Positions 42,154 through 52,490 of a stretch of DNA of 64,000 nt are shown piece by piece. The stretch is taken from assembly GCA_020849665.1 (NCBI GenBank), contig JADLFX010000034.1, forward strand, positions 1 to 64,000, written 5' to 3'. The DNA comes from Planctomycetota bacterium (GTDB lineage Bacteria > Planctomycetota > UBA1135 > UBA2386). Position 1 is the stretch's first letter; every line of letters starts with the position of its first letter. The notes beneath the pieces are model-generated. The model saw only the letters and a program-made list of their open reading frames with translations, had not been told where the DNA came from and ran no database searches. The translations under genes were made by a program, and so were the position numbers.

Positions 42154-43632
42154 ATGTCGCTGCGGGTGCGGCTGCTCCTGGTGGTGGTGCTCCTCAATCT
42201 GGGAGTGCTCGCCGTGGTCCAGGCGACGTCGTACTCGGTGCAGCGCGCGTGGCTGGAGGAACACACCAGGCTCTACCAGGACACATTCCAGTCCGTGCTG
42301 CGCGACGCGTACTCGGCCGAGGTGCTGGAGCCCGAACAGCGCGTGCGCCGCCTGCTGGGCCTGGCTCCGGAGACCTTCCGGCCGGTGTTCCGCGACCTCC
42401 TGATCACCAACGGGCTCGCGGCGAGCGAACCAGGCTACGTGCATCTCAACCCGATGGGCTCGTCGCACCGCGACGGCGACACCTTCCCGCTGCGCGATGT
42501 GCTCGGCGGGATCCAGGAGTCGATCGACGCGCGCACCACCGTGGCGGCCGGCGGCGGCTACTGCGTCCCGATCCTGGCCGGGAGCGAGGTCGCGGGCGGC
42601 GCCTGGTACGTCCCCCTCCTGCCGGTCCTGCCGCCGCTGCCGTTCGCGGTGTTCGCGGTGCCGGTCCTGGTGAGCACGCTCCTGGTCCTGCTCCTGGCGT
42701 ACTGGTCCATCGGCCGCGCCGTGCTGCGGCCGCTCCACGCGCTGGGCGCCGCGGCCGGCCGGGTCGGCAGCGGCCAGCGCGGGGTGACCGTGCCGCACGT
42801 GCCGGGCGCCAGCGAGCTGGACGGATTCGTGGACGCGTTCAACGCCATGGCCGCGCGGGTCGAGGGCTACACCGACGAGCTGTCGCGCGAGGTGCGGCGG
42901 GCCACCGAGGAGGCGGCACGCAAGGAACGGGCGCTGCTGGCCTCCTCGCGGCTGGCCGCCATGGGCACGCTCGCGGCCGGAATCGCGCACGAGATCAACA
43001 ACCCCATCGGCGGCATGCTCAACGCCGTGCACCGTCTGGCCGAGGCCGAAGGCCTGACCGAGCGGCAGCGCACGTACCTGCGGCTGGTGCAGGACGGGCT
43101 GGAGCGTGTCGGTCGCACCGCGCGCAAGGTGCTCGACTTCTCGCCGCGGCGGGTGGAGGCGCGCCGGTTCCCCCTGCGGGAGGCGGTGGACCTGGCACGC
43201 GCGCTGGTCGAACACCGCAGCTCGCGCCACCGGGTGGAGTACCGCATCGAGATCCCCGCCGATCTCCCCGAACTGCACGGCAACCCCGGCGAGATCCAGC
43301 AGGTCCTGCTGAACCTCTTCCTGAATTCCCTGGACGTGCTCGAGGGTCAGACCGAACCGCGCTGGATCGCGGTCCGCGCCCGGCCGGCCGGGGAGCGGAT
43401 CGAGATCCTGGTCGAGGACAACGGGCCGGGTTGCGACCGCGAGACCCTGGCGCGCGTGATGGATCCGTTCTTCTCGAACAAGCGCCGGCCGGACGCGACC
43501 GGCCTCGGACTCTTCATCTCGTACTCCATCGTGCGCAATCACGGCGGGGAGATGGAGGTGGACTCGGAGCCGGGCAAGGGCTTCCGGGTCTGGATCCGCC
43601 TGCCGGCCGCCGGTGCCGGCCGGCAACCTTGA
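42154..43632 (+). CDS. membrane sensor histidine kinase
   Basis: This 492-residue kinase has membrane segments at about 5-25 and 150-185, a periplasmic sensor part between, a HAMP linker (about 188-240), and the dimerisation helix with GIAHEINNPIGGML, His279 being the phosphorylated residue. The ATPase domain has an N box (QQVLLNLFLNSLDVL), EDNGPGCD, the F box DPFFSNKR, and GLGLFISYSIVRNHGG. It resembles NtrB/AtoS-type kinases. No response regulator gene is adjacent, so the partner is unknown. It starts four bases after the GspF-like gene. Confidence 0.9.
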   Translation: MSLRVRLLLVVVLLNLGVLAVVQATSYSVQRAWLEEHTRLYQDTFQSVLRDAYSAEVLEPEQRVRRLLGLAPETFRPVFRDLLITNGLAASEPGYVHLNPMGSSHRDGDTFPLRDVLGGIQESIDARTTVAAGGGYCVPILAGSEVAGGAWYVPLLPVLPPLPFAVFAVPVLVSTLLVLLLAYWSIGRAVLRPLHALGAAAGRVGSGQRGVTVPHVPGASELDGFVDAFNAMAARVEGYTDELSREVRRATEEAARKERALLASSRLAAMGTLAAGIAHEINNPIGGMLNAVHRLAEAEGLTERQRTYLRLVQDGLERVGRTARKVLDFSPRRVEARRFPLREAVDLARALVEHRSSRHRVEYRIEIPADLPELHGNPGEIQQVLLNLFLNSLDVLEGQTEPRWIAVRARPAGERIEILVEDNGPGCDRETLARVMDPFFSNKRRPDATGLGLFISYSIVRNHGGEMEVDSEPGKGFRVWIRLPAAGAGRQP

Positions 43633-43646
43633 CCCGCGCTCTCTGG

Positions 43647-43652
43647 TATCCT
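43647..43652 (+). promoter_or_regulatory. putative -10 box (TATCCT)
   Basis: The context is CTCTGGTATCCTCCCGCC, 40 bases before the ATG at 43692. Confidence 0.4.
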
Positions 43653-43691
43653 CCCGCCCCTTCTCCCCTGGCCCAAGCGGCCTGCCTAGCA

Positions 43692-44273
43692 ATGCAACGA
43701 GCCCCACAGACGGTCCTGGTCCTCGGCCTGCTGACTCTGCTCGCCGGCGCGTTCCTCCTGGGACGCAGCTCGGCCACACCGGACACCCTGGCTGCGCAGG
43801 GCCGCGGTCCGGGAGGCGGGTCCGGCGGCGGCAGCGGAGGTGCGAACCCGCCGCGCCCCGCGCCAGCCCCGAAGGAGACCCTCGTGTACCCCAGCGACTC
43901 CGCGTCGTCGGCGTCGAGCAACGGCGTGATCGCGGTGACCGGCAGCTACGGCGTCGGCACCTCGGTGCTCTACGTGATCGACACCGTCAGCCGGCAGATG
44001 GCGGTGTACGAGGCGCGCGGCGGCAGCCCCAACAGCCGCCGCCTGATCCTCGTGGGTGCCCGGCGCATCGATCTCGACCTCCAGCTCGTCGGGTACAACG
44101 ACGACTCCGAGTACCCCTACGACGAGCTGCGCAAGCGCTTCGAGGGCCCGGCGGCAGGTGCGGCGCCGGCCGAGCGGATCCGCCCGGACGAGCCGGGCCG
44201 CGGCGCGCCGGCGCCGGGTGCCGGCCCTGGGAAGGACGGTTCCCAGCCGCCGGGGCGCAGCGGCGACAAGTGA
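43692..44273 (+). CDS. small membrane-anchored or secreted protein
   Basis: This 193-residue protein has an N-terminal hydrophobic segment (about 7-24), a Gly/Ser/Pro-rich linker (about 38-62), a compact domain (about 75-150, for example SVLYVIDTVSRQMAVYEARGG) and a Pro/Gly-rich charged tail. The compact domain looks like one blade of a beta-propeller-type repeat. I do not recognise a family. It has its own likely promoter. Confidence 0.65.
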   Translation: MQRAPQTVLVLGLLTLLAGAFLLGRSSATPDTLAAQGRGPGGGSGGGSGGANPPRPAPAPKETLVYPSDSASSASSNGVIAVTGSYGVGTSVLYVIDTVSRQMAVYEARGGSPNSRRLILVGARRIDLDLQLVGYNDDSEYPYDELRKRFEGPAAGAAPAERIRPDEPGRGAPAPGAGPGKDGSQPPGRSGDK

Positions 44274-44286
44274 GCCTTGCCTGGGC

Positions 44287-44292
44287 TATCCT
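44287..44292 (+). promoter_or_regulatory. putative -10 box (TATCCT)
   Basis: The context is GGGCTATCCTTCC, 90 bases before the GTG at 44383. Confidence 0.4.
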
Positions 44293-44382
44293 TCCTGCGT
44301 TACCTCTCCGTTCCCCCATCCCCCCCGAACCAGAGAACCCTCGCTCCCCACAGCGGAGCCATTCCCTGGAGGACTCCCGACC

Positions 44383-44868
44383 GTGACCGAGAACAAGGAC
44401 GACTTCGTCAGCTTCGAGAAGGCGCTTCGCGAGCTGCAGCTGCAGAGCGAGGAGCTGAAGAAGCTCATCTCCGAGGGCGACATCCGCGCATTCCGTGACG
44501 GCGCCTCGATCAAGTTCAAGCGCGAGGACGTGGAAGCGCTCGCCCAGAAGCGCACCGGCGAGAGCGTCGCATTCGCCGAGTCGCTCGAGGACGACACGGG
44601 CATGGTCACCGAGGAGTTGTCTGCCGAGGACACGCTGCTGGAGGAGACCGACGTCCCGCAGGAGGAATCGCGGGTGGCCAAGGTCGCCGCCAGCGCGCCG
44701 GCCCGGCGCGCCGCGCCGCGGATCGCCGCCCAGGAGAAGGGTGAGCCGGCCTGGGCGATCGCCGCCGCGATCGTGTGCAGCCTGGTGATGATCTACGGCT
44801 TCCTGGTGACCTACTCGATCGCCTCCGGCACGCCCCCTGGCGGGCTGACCGGCCTCTTCGCCAAGTAG
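44383..44868 (+). CDS. excisionase-type helix-turn-helix protein with membrane anchor
   Basis: This 161-residue protein has an N-terminal domain (about 9-55) with the pattern of the HTH_17/excisionase family: SFEKALRELQLQSEELKKLI, then DIRAFRDGASIKFKREDVEAL. An acidic linker (about 60-105) and one membrane segment (about 125-147) near the C-terminus follow. A DNA-binding-type domain tethered to the membrane is unusual. It may bind DNA at the membrane or use this fold for protein contacts. The start is GTG with GGAGGA upstream. A strong terminator follows. Confidence 0.7.
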   Translation: MTENKDDFVSFEKALRELQLQSEELKKLISEGDIRAFRDGASIKFKREDVEALAQKRTGESVAFAESLEDDTGMVTEELSAEDTLLEETDVPQEESRVAKVAASAPARRAAPRIAAQEKGEPAWAIAAAIVCSLVMIYGFLVTYSIASGTPPGGLTGLFAK

Positions 44869-44912
44869 TCGCGGCCGCGGACCCCGTCGCGGGTCCCGCC
44901 GCTCCCCCGCGC

Positions 44913-44944
44913 GCGCCGGCTTTTGGCCGGCGCCCTCGTTTTTT
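44913..44944 (+). terminator. rho-independent terminator
   Basis: An 8-base GC stem (44913-44920 with 44926-44933) with a TTTTG loop is followed within 6 bases by a run of six T (44939-44944). It lies 45 bases after the stop of the helix-turn-helix gene. It is the only hairpin in the window with a proper T tract that I noticed. Confidence 0.8.
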
Positions 44945-45082
44945 CCAGGGCGCGTGGGTAAATCCTCGTCACTCCGAACGCGCGCCTGGGCGGTGTTTCC
45001 GGCGGCGGGCGGAGTGCGGCAGCTGGATGCTGCCGCATCCCGCAACTTGAATCCGCAACCCACGATCGACGAGGAGGGGATG

Positions 45083-45751
45083 ATGGTGTCCAGGAGCAAC
45101 GCGCTGTGGATCGGTGCCCTGCTGGCCTGCCTGCCGGCGTGCGTGAGCACCGACGAGTACGGCCGCAAGTCGGCGGCCAACTCTGCGCTGCAGACCCAGA
45201 TCGACGACCTCAAGCGCTACCAGAAGGAGCTGGAGGACGAGAACGGCCGACTCAAGCGCGAGGTCGACGCGCTGCAGAAGCGCGCGGTCGAGGCCGGCGA
45301 CGTCGAGAAGAAGCGGCGCGAGCTCGACGAGCTCCTGGCGCGGCTCGGACAGAACGTCGGCGACGGCATCACGGTGCGCGAGACCGCGGAGGGGATCGCC
45401 TACGACGTGCAGGGCGAGCTGCTCTTCGAACCCGGGCGCGCCGAGCTGACCAGCAAGGGCCGCACCGCGTTGGGCGGCCTCATCGCCAGCCTGAAGTCCG
45501 CGGGGCGCAGGATCCGCGTCGACGGCCACACGGACACCGACCCGATCAAGCACAGCGGCTGGCGCGACAACCTGCACCTCTCGGCAGAGCGCTCGCTCTC
45601 GGTGGCCGCGTTCCTGGTGCAGAGCGGCCTGCCCGCCGACCAGATCTCGATCGCCGGGTACGGCGAGCACCGCCCCAAGGTCGAGGGTGCCTCGCCCGAG
45701 GCCAAGCGTCAGAACCGGCGCGTCGAGATCCTCATGCTCAAGAACGGCTGA
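45083..45751 (+). CDS. OmpA-family peptidoglycan-associated lipoprotein
   Basis: This 222-residue lipoprotein has the lipobox LPAC (Cys near residue 19), a charged coiled coil (about 32-90) and a C-terminal OmpA domain (about 105-220) with VDGHTDTDPI and LSAERSLSVAAFL plus IAGYGEHRP. This domain binds peptidoglycan, and the presumed Asp and Arg contacts are present (last R in RRVEILML). It probably ties an envelope membrane to the cell wall. ATG 45083 was chosen over ATG 45080 because its spacing from AGGAGG is better. Confidence 0.88.
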   Translation: MVSRSNALWIGALLACLPACVSTDEYGRKSAANSALQTQIDDLKRYQKELEDENGRLKREVDALQKRAVEAGDVEKKRRELDELLARLGQNVGDGITVRETAEGIAYDVQGELLFEPGRAELTSKGRTALGGLIASLKSAGRRIRVDGHTDTDPIKHSGWRDNLHLSAERSLSVAAFLVQSGLPADQISIAGYGEHRPKVEGASPEAKRQNRRVEILMLKNG

Positions 45752-45854
45752 CGGGATGTGGCGCGGCGCTGGGCGAGCGGGCGCGTGCCAGGCCTCGCGC
45801 CCCCGGCGCAACCGCGGCACTCCCGGCGCCGACGCGCCGCGCACCCGGTGGGGC

Positions 45855-46871
45855 GTGGCCTCGCGAGTGGCTCCGCACGCCGGCGGCGCGCTCTTCGTCG
45901 CATCGCTGCTCGCGGCGTGCGCTCCGGATGCGAGCGATGCCGGACTCCTGCCGCGCGCCGAGCGCTATGGGATCTTCCGCGACCTGATCCTCCTGCCGCG
46001 CCCGGCCGAGGCGGGCGGGCCCTTCTTCCTGGACCGGTTCGAGACCTCGGTGGCCGATCTCGAGGCGTTCCACGCCGAGCAGGCGCGCGCGCGCGGCCTC
46101 CCGGTGCGCCCCCCCGTGGATCGCGACGCGGGCCGTCTCCCGGCCACCGGACTCGACCTGGAGGCGGCGCGTGCGTACGCGGGCTGGCGCTTCGGGCGGC
46201 TGCCGCGCCAGGACGAGTGGCGGCATGCGGCGACCGGTGGCGGGCAGTACCGCTATCCCTGGGGCGACCGTCCGCTCGCCACGTGGTCCAACACCGGCGA
46301 CCTCGGCCTGGGGCGGGCGACACCCGTCGGCACCTTCGAGTCGGGGCGCCAGTCGGGCGGCCCCTACGACCTGATCGGCAACGTCGCCGAGTGGACCGGG
46401 AGCGTCGACCTGGGGCAGGCGCTCGAGGGTCTGGGCCTGCTGCAGGCCAGGAGCCATCCCGCGCTGGTGGTGCTCGCGCCCGCCGAGATGCCGCTCCCGG
46501 CGCTGTGGTACGTGGCCGCGGACCGGGAGCACGTGTGGCACCTCGTCGTCGGTGCACACTACCTTGCGGTCGGACTCTTCGATCCGTTCACGCGCGTGGA
46601 CGTGGACGCATTCCCGCTGGTATGGCCGCGTCTGCCCGGCGAACGCGGCGGGACCACCGGCGTGCGCGTGGCCGCCGACCCCGAGGGACTCGTGCGGGCC
46701 CTGCTGAGCGAGCGGCTGGCCCCGACCGCGGCTGAGGAGGCGGCGCTGCGGCGCTTCCTGCGCCGGGGCGAGGTGCGCCAGGTGCTCCGGCGGGCGTTCC
46801 TGCGGGTGGTGCCCGGGATGGCCGGGCCGGGTCCGCTGCTGGCCATCCTCCAAGAGGATCTCGACGCGTGA
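45855..46871 (+). CDS. lipoprotein with SUMF1/formylglycine-generating-enzyme-like domain
   Basis: This 338-residue protein begins at a GTG that gives a lipoprotein signal (GGALFVASLLAAC). An ATG at 45756 would add a long basic extension and is less likely. The domain matches SUMF1-type C-lectin folds: PFFLDRFETSVADLEAF, AARAYAGWRFGRLPRQDEW, YRYPWGD, and PYDLIGNVAEWTG. The catalytic Cys pair of true formylglycine-generating enzymes is not evident, so a binding role is more likely than sulfatase activation. Its stop overlaps the rsmA start. Confidence 0.8.
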   Translation: MASRVAPHAGGALFVASLLAACAPDASDAGLLPRAERYGIFRDLILLPRPAEAGGPFFLDRFETSVADLEAFHAEQARARGLPVRPPVDRDAGRLPATGLDLEAARAYAGWRFGRLPRQDEWRHAATGGGQYRYPWGDRPLATWSNTGDLGLGRATPVGTFESGRQSGGPYDLIGNVAEWTGSVDLGQALEGLGLLQARSHPALVVLAPAEMPLPALWYVAADREHVWHLVVGAHYLAVGLFDPFTRVDVDAFPLVWPRLPGERGGTTGVRVAADPEGLVRALLSERLAPTAAEEAALRRFLRRGEVRQVLRRAFLRVVPGMAGPGPLLAILQEDLDA

Positions 46872-47779
46872 GCGGCGAGCGCGAGCCGTTCCGGAGCTGG
46901 CTGGAGCGGATGGCTGCGGCGGGATTCCACCCGAGCCGCGAGCGGGGCCAGAACTTCCTGCTCGACCCCACGCTGCACCGCGCCATCGCCGCCGCGGTGG
47001 GGGCCGGTCCGGGCGACGTCGTCCTGGAGGTGGGGGCCGGCCTCGGATTCCTCACCCGCGAGCTGGCTGCGACCGGTGCGCGCGTGGTGGCCGTGGAACT
47101 CGACCCGCGGTTGCATGCACTGCTGGCCGAGGACCTGCGCGCGTGGCCCGGCGCCGCGGCGACGCGGGTCGAACTGGTGCACGCCGACGTCCTCGCGGGC
47201 GAGGACGAGCGGTTCCATCCCGCCGTGCTCGCGGCCTTGGCCGGGGCGCGCGCGGCCGCGGCAGGGGGACGGTTCCTGCTGGCGGCCAACCTGCCGTATT
47301 CGATCAGCGGGCCCTTCCTGGCGCGCCTCGCGCTCCTCGACGATCCGCCCGCCACCGCCGTGCTCCTGGTGCAGAGGGAACTCGGGGACCGCCTCCGGGC
47401 CGCCCCCGGCTCGCGCACCTACGGCGCCCTGAGCGCCCTGGTGGCCTCGGTGTACGACGTGGAGATGGAGCGCAAGGTCGGGCGGGAGGTGTTCCGACCG
47501 CGCCCGAAGGTCGACTCCGCGCTGCTGCGCCTCCGCCGGCGCGCGGACGCGGAGTTCGCGCAGCTGCCGCGAACCGAACGCCTTGCCTTCGCCGCATTCG
47601 TGCGCGGCCTCTTCGCGGGGCGCCGCAAGATGCTGCGGTCGATCCTCGGCGAGCGCTGTCCCGCCGATCTCGAGCCTGCCTTGCTCGCCGCGCGCCCCGA
47701 GGTTCTGACCGCGGCGGAACTGCTCGCGCTCTTCCGGCGCCTGCCTCGGCCCACTGGACAGCCAGGGGGCGGGGGCTAG
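46868..47779 (+). CDS. rsmA: 16S rRNA dimethyladenosine transferase
   Basis: This 303-residue KsgA/RsmA enzyme dimethylates two adjacent adenines at the 3' end of 16S rRNA during 30S maturation, using S-adenosylmethionine. GQNFLLDPTLH, EVGAGLGFLTREL (SAM motif I), AVELDPRLHALL, HADVL and catalytic NLPYSISGPFL are all present. The C-terminal domain (about 205-300) is normal. The start is GTG 46868, overlapping the lipoprotein stop. A TAGTCT box at its stop may serve dnaG. Confidence 0.93.
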   Translation: MSGEREPFRSWLERMAAAGFHPSRERGQNFLLDPTLHRAIAAAVGAGPGDVVLEVGAGLGFLTRELAATGARVVAVELDPRLHALLAEDLRAWPGAAATRVELVHADVLAGEDERFHPAVLAALAGARAAAAGGRFLLAANLPYSISGPFLARLALLDDPPATAVLLVQRELGDRLRAAPGSRTYGALSALVASVYDVEMERKVGREVFRPRPKVDSALLRLRRRADAEFAQLPRTERLAFAAFVRGLFAGRRKMLRSILGERCPADLEPALLAARPEVLTAAELLALFRRLPRPTGQPGGGG

Positions 47780-47782
47780 TCT
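47777..47782 (+). promoter_or_regulatory. putative -10 box (TAGTCT)
   Basis: The context is GGCTAGTCTCCC. It overlaps the rsmA stop codon and lies 110 bases before the dnaG start. Confidence 0.35.
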
Positions 47783-47892
47783 CCCGCGGTTCCCCGGTCC
47801 GGCAGGGCCGCGGCCCGCGCGGCGGTCCCCTCGGTCCGCGGCGGCGCGTCCGCGGTGCGCGATCCCGGATGGACCCAGGCAGGAGGGGGTGG

Positions 47893-49818
47893 ATGGACCG
47901 CTTCGAGGAGACCAAGCTGCGCGTCAAGGAGGCCAACGAGCTCGTGGCGTTGGTCGAGGGCTACGTGCCGTTGAAGCGCGCGGGCCGCAACCTCGTCGCG
48001 CTCTGCCCCTTCCACCAGGAGAAGACGCCGTCGTTCACGGTGTTCCCGGACAGCCAGCACTTCAAGTGCTTCGGCTGCGGGCGTTCGGGGGATGCGTTCA
48101 CCTTCGTGATGGAGCGTGAGGGGATGAGCTTCCGCGAGGCCTTCGAGTACCTCGCCGAGCGTGCCGGGATTCCCCTGGAGGGTGTGTTCGGCAAGGGCCG
48201 CAGCGAGGGAGGGGGCGCGAAGCAGCGCCAGGACGCGTACGAGGCGCTCGCCGCGGTGCGCGGGTTCTTCCACGGCACCCTGCTCCAGTCGCAGGGCGAG
48301 GCCGCGCGCAGGTACCTCATCGGGCGCGGATTGGAGGGCGCCATCGAGGCCTACGGCCTGGGTGCCCATCCGATGGAGCCGGGGCGCCTGCTCGCCTTCG
48401 CCCGTGGCGAAGGGCTGCCCCTGGAGGTCCTCCAGGCGGCGGGGCTCCTGTCGCGCGGCGGCCAGCACGAGCCCTTCCTCGGCCGCGTGATCTTCCCGAT
48501 CGAGGACGAGCGCGGCCGCGTGGTCGGCTTCGGCGGACGCGTACTCCCCGGGCAGGACCAGGTGCGTCGCGACGACGATCGCCCGCCGCCGAAGTACCTG
48601 AACTCGCCCGAATCGCCGCTCTTCAACAAGCGCCGGATCCTGTTCGGGCTGCGGAGGGCCAAGCTGGCGGGGACGCGGCGCATCGTGGTGATGGAGGGCT
48701 ACACCGACGTGATCGCCGCGCAGATGGCCGGCATCGCCGGGGCGGTGGCCACGCTGGGCACCGCGCTCACGCCGGACCATGCCCGGCTCCTGCAGCGCTA
48801 TGCGACCGACGGCGTGGTGCTGCTCTTCGACGGCGACCGCGCCGGCCGGCAGGCGGCAGACCGGGCGTTCCGCGAACTGGTCACCACGGAGCTGCCCCTC
48901 TCGATCGCCCTCCTCGACGAGGGGTTCGACCCTGCCGACATGGTGGCGCCCATCCCCGGCGTGGCCCCCGAGGTCGTGGCGGAGCGCACGGCCCGCCTCG
49001 AGCAGATCGTGGCCCAGGCGGAGGATGGGCTCACGATGTGGTTCCGCCTGCTGCGCCAGTCCCTGGACCTCTCCCTCGACGTGAACATCCAGCGGGTCGG
49101 GGAGGAATGCGCCGCCCTGCTGATCCAGGTCGAAAGCCCGGTGCGCCGTCAGGCGTTGCTGGCGCGCATGGCCAGCCACCTGGGCGTATCCGAAGCCTCC
49201 CTCGGCCAGGTCGTCCGCCAGAAGGCCAAGGCAAGGGCCCGGTCGGCGGCCCGCCCGCAGGGTCCTGGAGCGGAGGCCGCGGGAGCCGCTCCAACCCAGG
49301 CTTCCGAGCCCGCCGCCGGGGCCCAGCTCCTGCGCGAAGTGCTGCGCAACCCCATTGGCAAGGCAGATTTGGAGCTGCTCTCCTGCTTCCTCGCGGGGCC
49401 CGACCTCGTGGCGAAGCTGGGCGGCGAAGCCGAGATCCTGGCGGCCGAGGTCCAGACCGGGGGGGTCAGGGAGGTGCTGCACGAGGTCGTCCGCCTCTCC
49501 CTGGAGGGCGGAATCGACCGGGCCGGAGCCCTGAAACGGATGTATCTGTGGCTGGCGGAACGCCCGCAGTGGCGGCTGGTTCTGGACCATGCCGTCGAGC
49601 AGTCCGCGGCGATCCGCGACCCCGCGGCCTTCCTGGGCCTGCTCCGGCAGGGTCGCCAGCGACATTCCTCCCGTCAGGAGGCGCAACGGCTACGTAGACT
49701 GATGCTAGATGCGCGCTCCAAGGGAGATCCAGCCCTGGAGACGGAACTCCTGCAAGCCTACCTGAGAGCCCTACGGTCCGAATCCGAGGCACCCCCCCCT
49801 CGGATGGAAGCCCCCTGA
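47893..49818 (+). CDS. dnaG: DNA primase
   Basis: This 641-residue primase makes RNA primers for replication. It has the N-terminal CHC2 zinc site (CPFH with CFGC, residues about 38-65), the primase core with [12 protein letters not shown], and the TOPRIM segment: [13 protein letters not shown] for the Glu, [12 protein letters not shown] for the DxD, and FDPADMV. The C-terminal helical region for helicase contact (about 480-640) includes a low-complexity Ala/Pro linker. The start was set by AGGAGGGGG just upstream of 47893. The rpoD gene follows, the classic dnaG-rpoD order of the macromolecular synthesis operon, but without rpsU. Confidence 0.95.
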   Translation: MDRFEETKLRVKEANELVALVEGYVPLKRAGRNLVALCPFHQEKTPSFTVFPDSQHFKCFGCGRSGDAFTFVMEREGMSFREAFEYLAERAGIPLEGVFGKGRSEGGGAKQRQDAYEALAAVRGFFHGTLLQSQGEAARRYLIGRGLEGAIEAYGLGAHPMEPGRLLAFARGEGLPLEVLQAAGLLSRGGQHEPFLGRVIFPIEDERGRVVGFGGRVLPGQDQVRRDDDRPPPKYLNSPESPLFNKRRILFGLRRAKLAGTRRIVVMEGYTDVIAAQMAGIAGAVATLGTALTPDHARLLQRYATDGVVLLFDGDRAGRQAADRAFRELVTTELPLSIALLDEGFDPADMVAPIPGVAPEVVAERTARLEQIVAQAEDGLTMWFRLLRQSLDLSLDVNIQRVGEECAALLIQVESPVRRQALLARMASHLGVSEASLGQVVRQKAKARARSAARPQGPGAEAAGAAPTQASEPAAGAQLLREVLRNPIGKADLELLSCFLAGPDLVAKLGGEAEILAAEVQTGGVREVLHEVVRLSLEGGIDRAGALKRMYLWLAERPQWRLVLDHAVEQSAAIRDPAAFLGLLRQGRQRHSSRQEAQRLRRLMLDARSKGDPALETELLQAYLRALRSESEAPPPRMEAP

Positions 49819-49830
49819 ACCCCGATCCGT

Positions 49831-49836
49831 TACCAT
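49831..49836 (+). promoter_or_regulatory. putative -10 box (TACCAT)
   Basis: The context is CGTTACCATCCC, 86 bases before rpoD and 12 after the dnaG stop. It matches the form of the minus-strand box at 24472. Confidence 0.35.
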
Positions 49837-49921
49837 CCCCGCCCCTTTCGGGCGGCAGCCACGGGTCCGTCCCCCGGCGGACCCGGTCTCCCCTCGTAGA
49901 CGTTCCAGCCCCCACATTCGC

Positions 49922-51670
<1,749 letters not shown>

Positions 51671-51719
51671 GCGGCGGCCGCGTCCGGGTTGGCGGCGCTC
51701 TTGCCCGTGCTCGGAGCCC

Positions 51720-51730
51720 CGCTAGACTCC
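51720..51730 (+). promoter_or_regulatory. putative promoter -10 element CGCTAGACTCC
   Basis: This is the third exact copy of the 11-mer (TAGACT at 51723-51728), 27 bases before the TTG start proposed at 51758. This position argues for the TTG start rather than one at 51689. Confidence 0.5.
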
Positions 51731-51757
51731 GCGGCTTCCGCCCCACCCCAGCCCCCC

Positions 51758-52462
51758 TTGCATCCGGACGTCCAGAAGCTCCTAGCGGTCCAGAACGTCG
51801 ACCAGAAGGTCGCCAGCCTGCGCCGCGACCTCGACTCCGTGCTCGCCGAGACCGCTCGCCGCGAGAAGAAGATCGCCGACCTGCGCAAGACCTACGAGAC
51901 GCGGCGCGGCGAGCTGCTGGCGGCGGAGCTGGAGGCGCGCCGCAACGAGAAGGCGATCCAGGCCGCCGACGACGAGGTGAAGAAGCTCGACACGCGCCTC
52001 AACACCGTGAAGAACAACGCGGAGTACCAGGCGATCCTGTTCCAGATCGAGGCGGTGAAGAAGGAGCGCGGGCAGCTGGAGGAGGCGGGCCTGCAGGGCA
52101 TGGAGAACCTCGACAAGCTGCGCGCGGGCATCGATCAGGCGTCGCGCCTGCTCGCCGAGGAGGAGAAGACCTTCCGCGAGTTCCAGAAGGAGGCGGAGCG
52201 GCTCAAGAGCGAGCGCGAGGCGGACATCGCGAAGGTGCGCGCGGGACGCCAGGACCTGACCAAGGATCTGCCGAAGGAACTTCTGGCGCGCTACGAGCGC
52301 CTCTTCCAGCACCGGGACAGCCTCGCGGTATGCGCGGTCGAGGGCCAGATCTGCCAGGGCTGCTACACCAACGTGCCGGTCAACGACGTCGCGCGCCTGA
52401 TGGGCAAGTCGGCGGTCGTGGTGTGCGGCTCCTGCCAGCGCATCCTCTACCTCGCGCACTGA
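51758..52462 (+). CDS. CdsZ/DUF164-like coiled-coil zinc-ribbon protein
   Basis: This 234-residue cytoplasmic protein is a long coiled coil (about 5-180, Lys/Glu/Leu-rich) ending in a Cys4 zinc ribbon (CQGC near 208 and CGSC near 228). It belongs to the family represented by chlamydial CT398/CdsZ, reported to contact secretion or sigma-54 proteins. The central VKNNAEYQAILFQIEA is typical. The start is TTG at 51758, giving HPDVQKLLAVQNVDQKV. A TTG at 51689 is less likely because it would overlap the -10 box. It is followed by selB after 28 bases. Confidence 0.82.
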   Translation: MHPDVQKLLAVQNVDQKVASLRRDLDSVLAETARREKKIADLRKTYETRRGELLAAELEARRNEKAIQAADDEVKKLDTRLNTVKNNAEYQAILFQIEAVKKERGQLEEAGLQGMENLDKLRAGIDQASRLLAEEEKTFREFQKEAERLKSEREADIAKVRAGRQDLTKDLPKELLARYERLFQHRDSLAVCAVEGQICQGCYTNVPVNDVARLMGKSAVVVCGSCQRILYLAH

Positions 52463-52490
52463 CCTCTGGGCCGCGGGCCGGGCGGGACGC

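Noticed and set aside
45855-46871. A true formylglycine-generating enzyme
   Set aside because: The fold landmarks are present, but I see no catalytic Cys pair and no sulfatase gene nearby.
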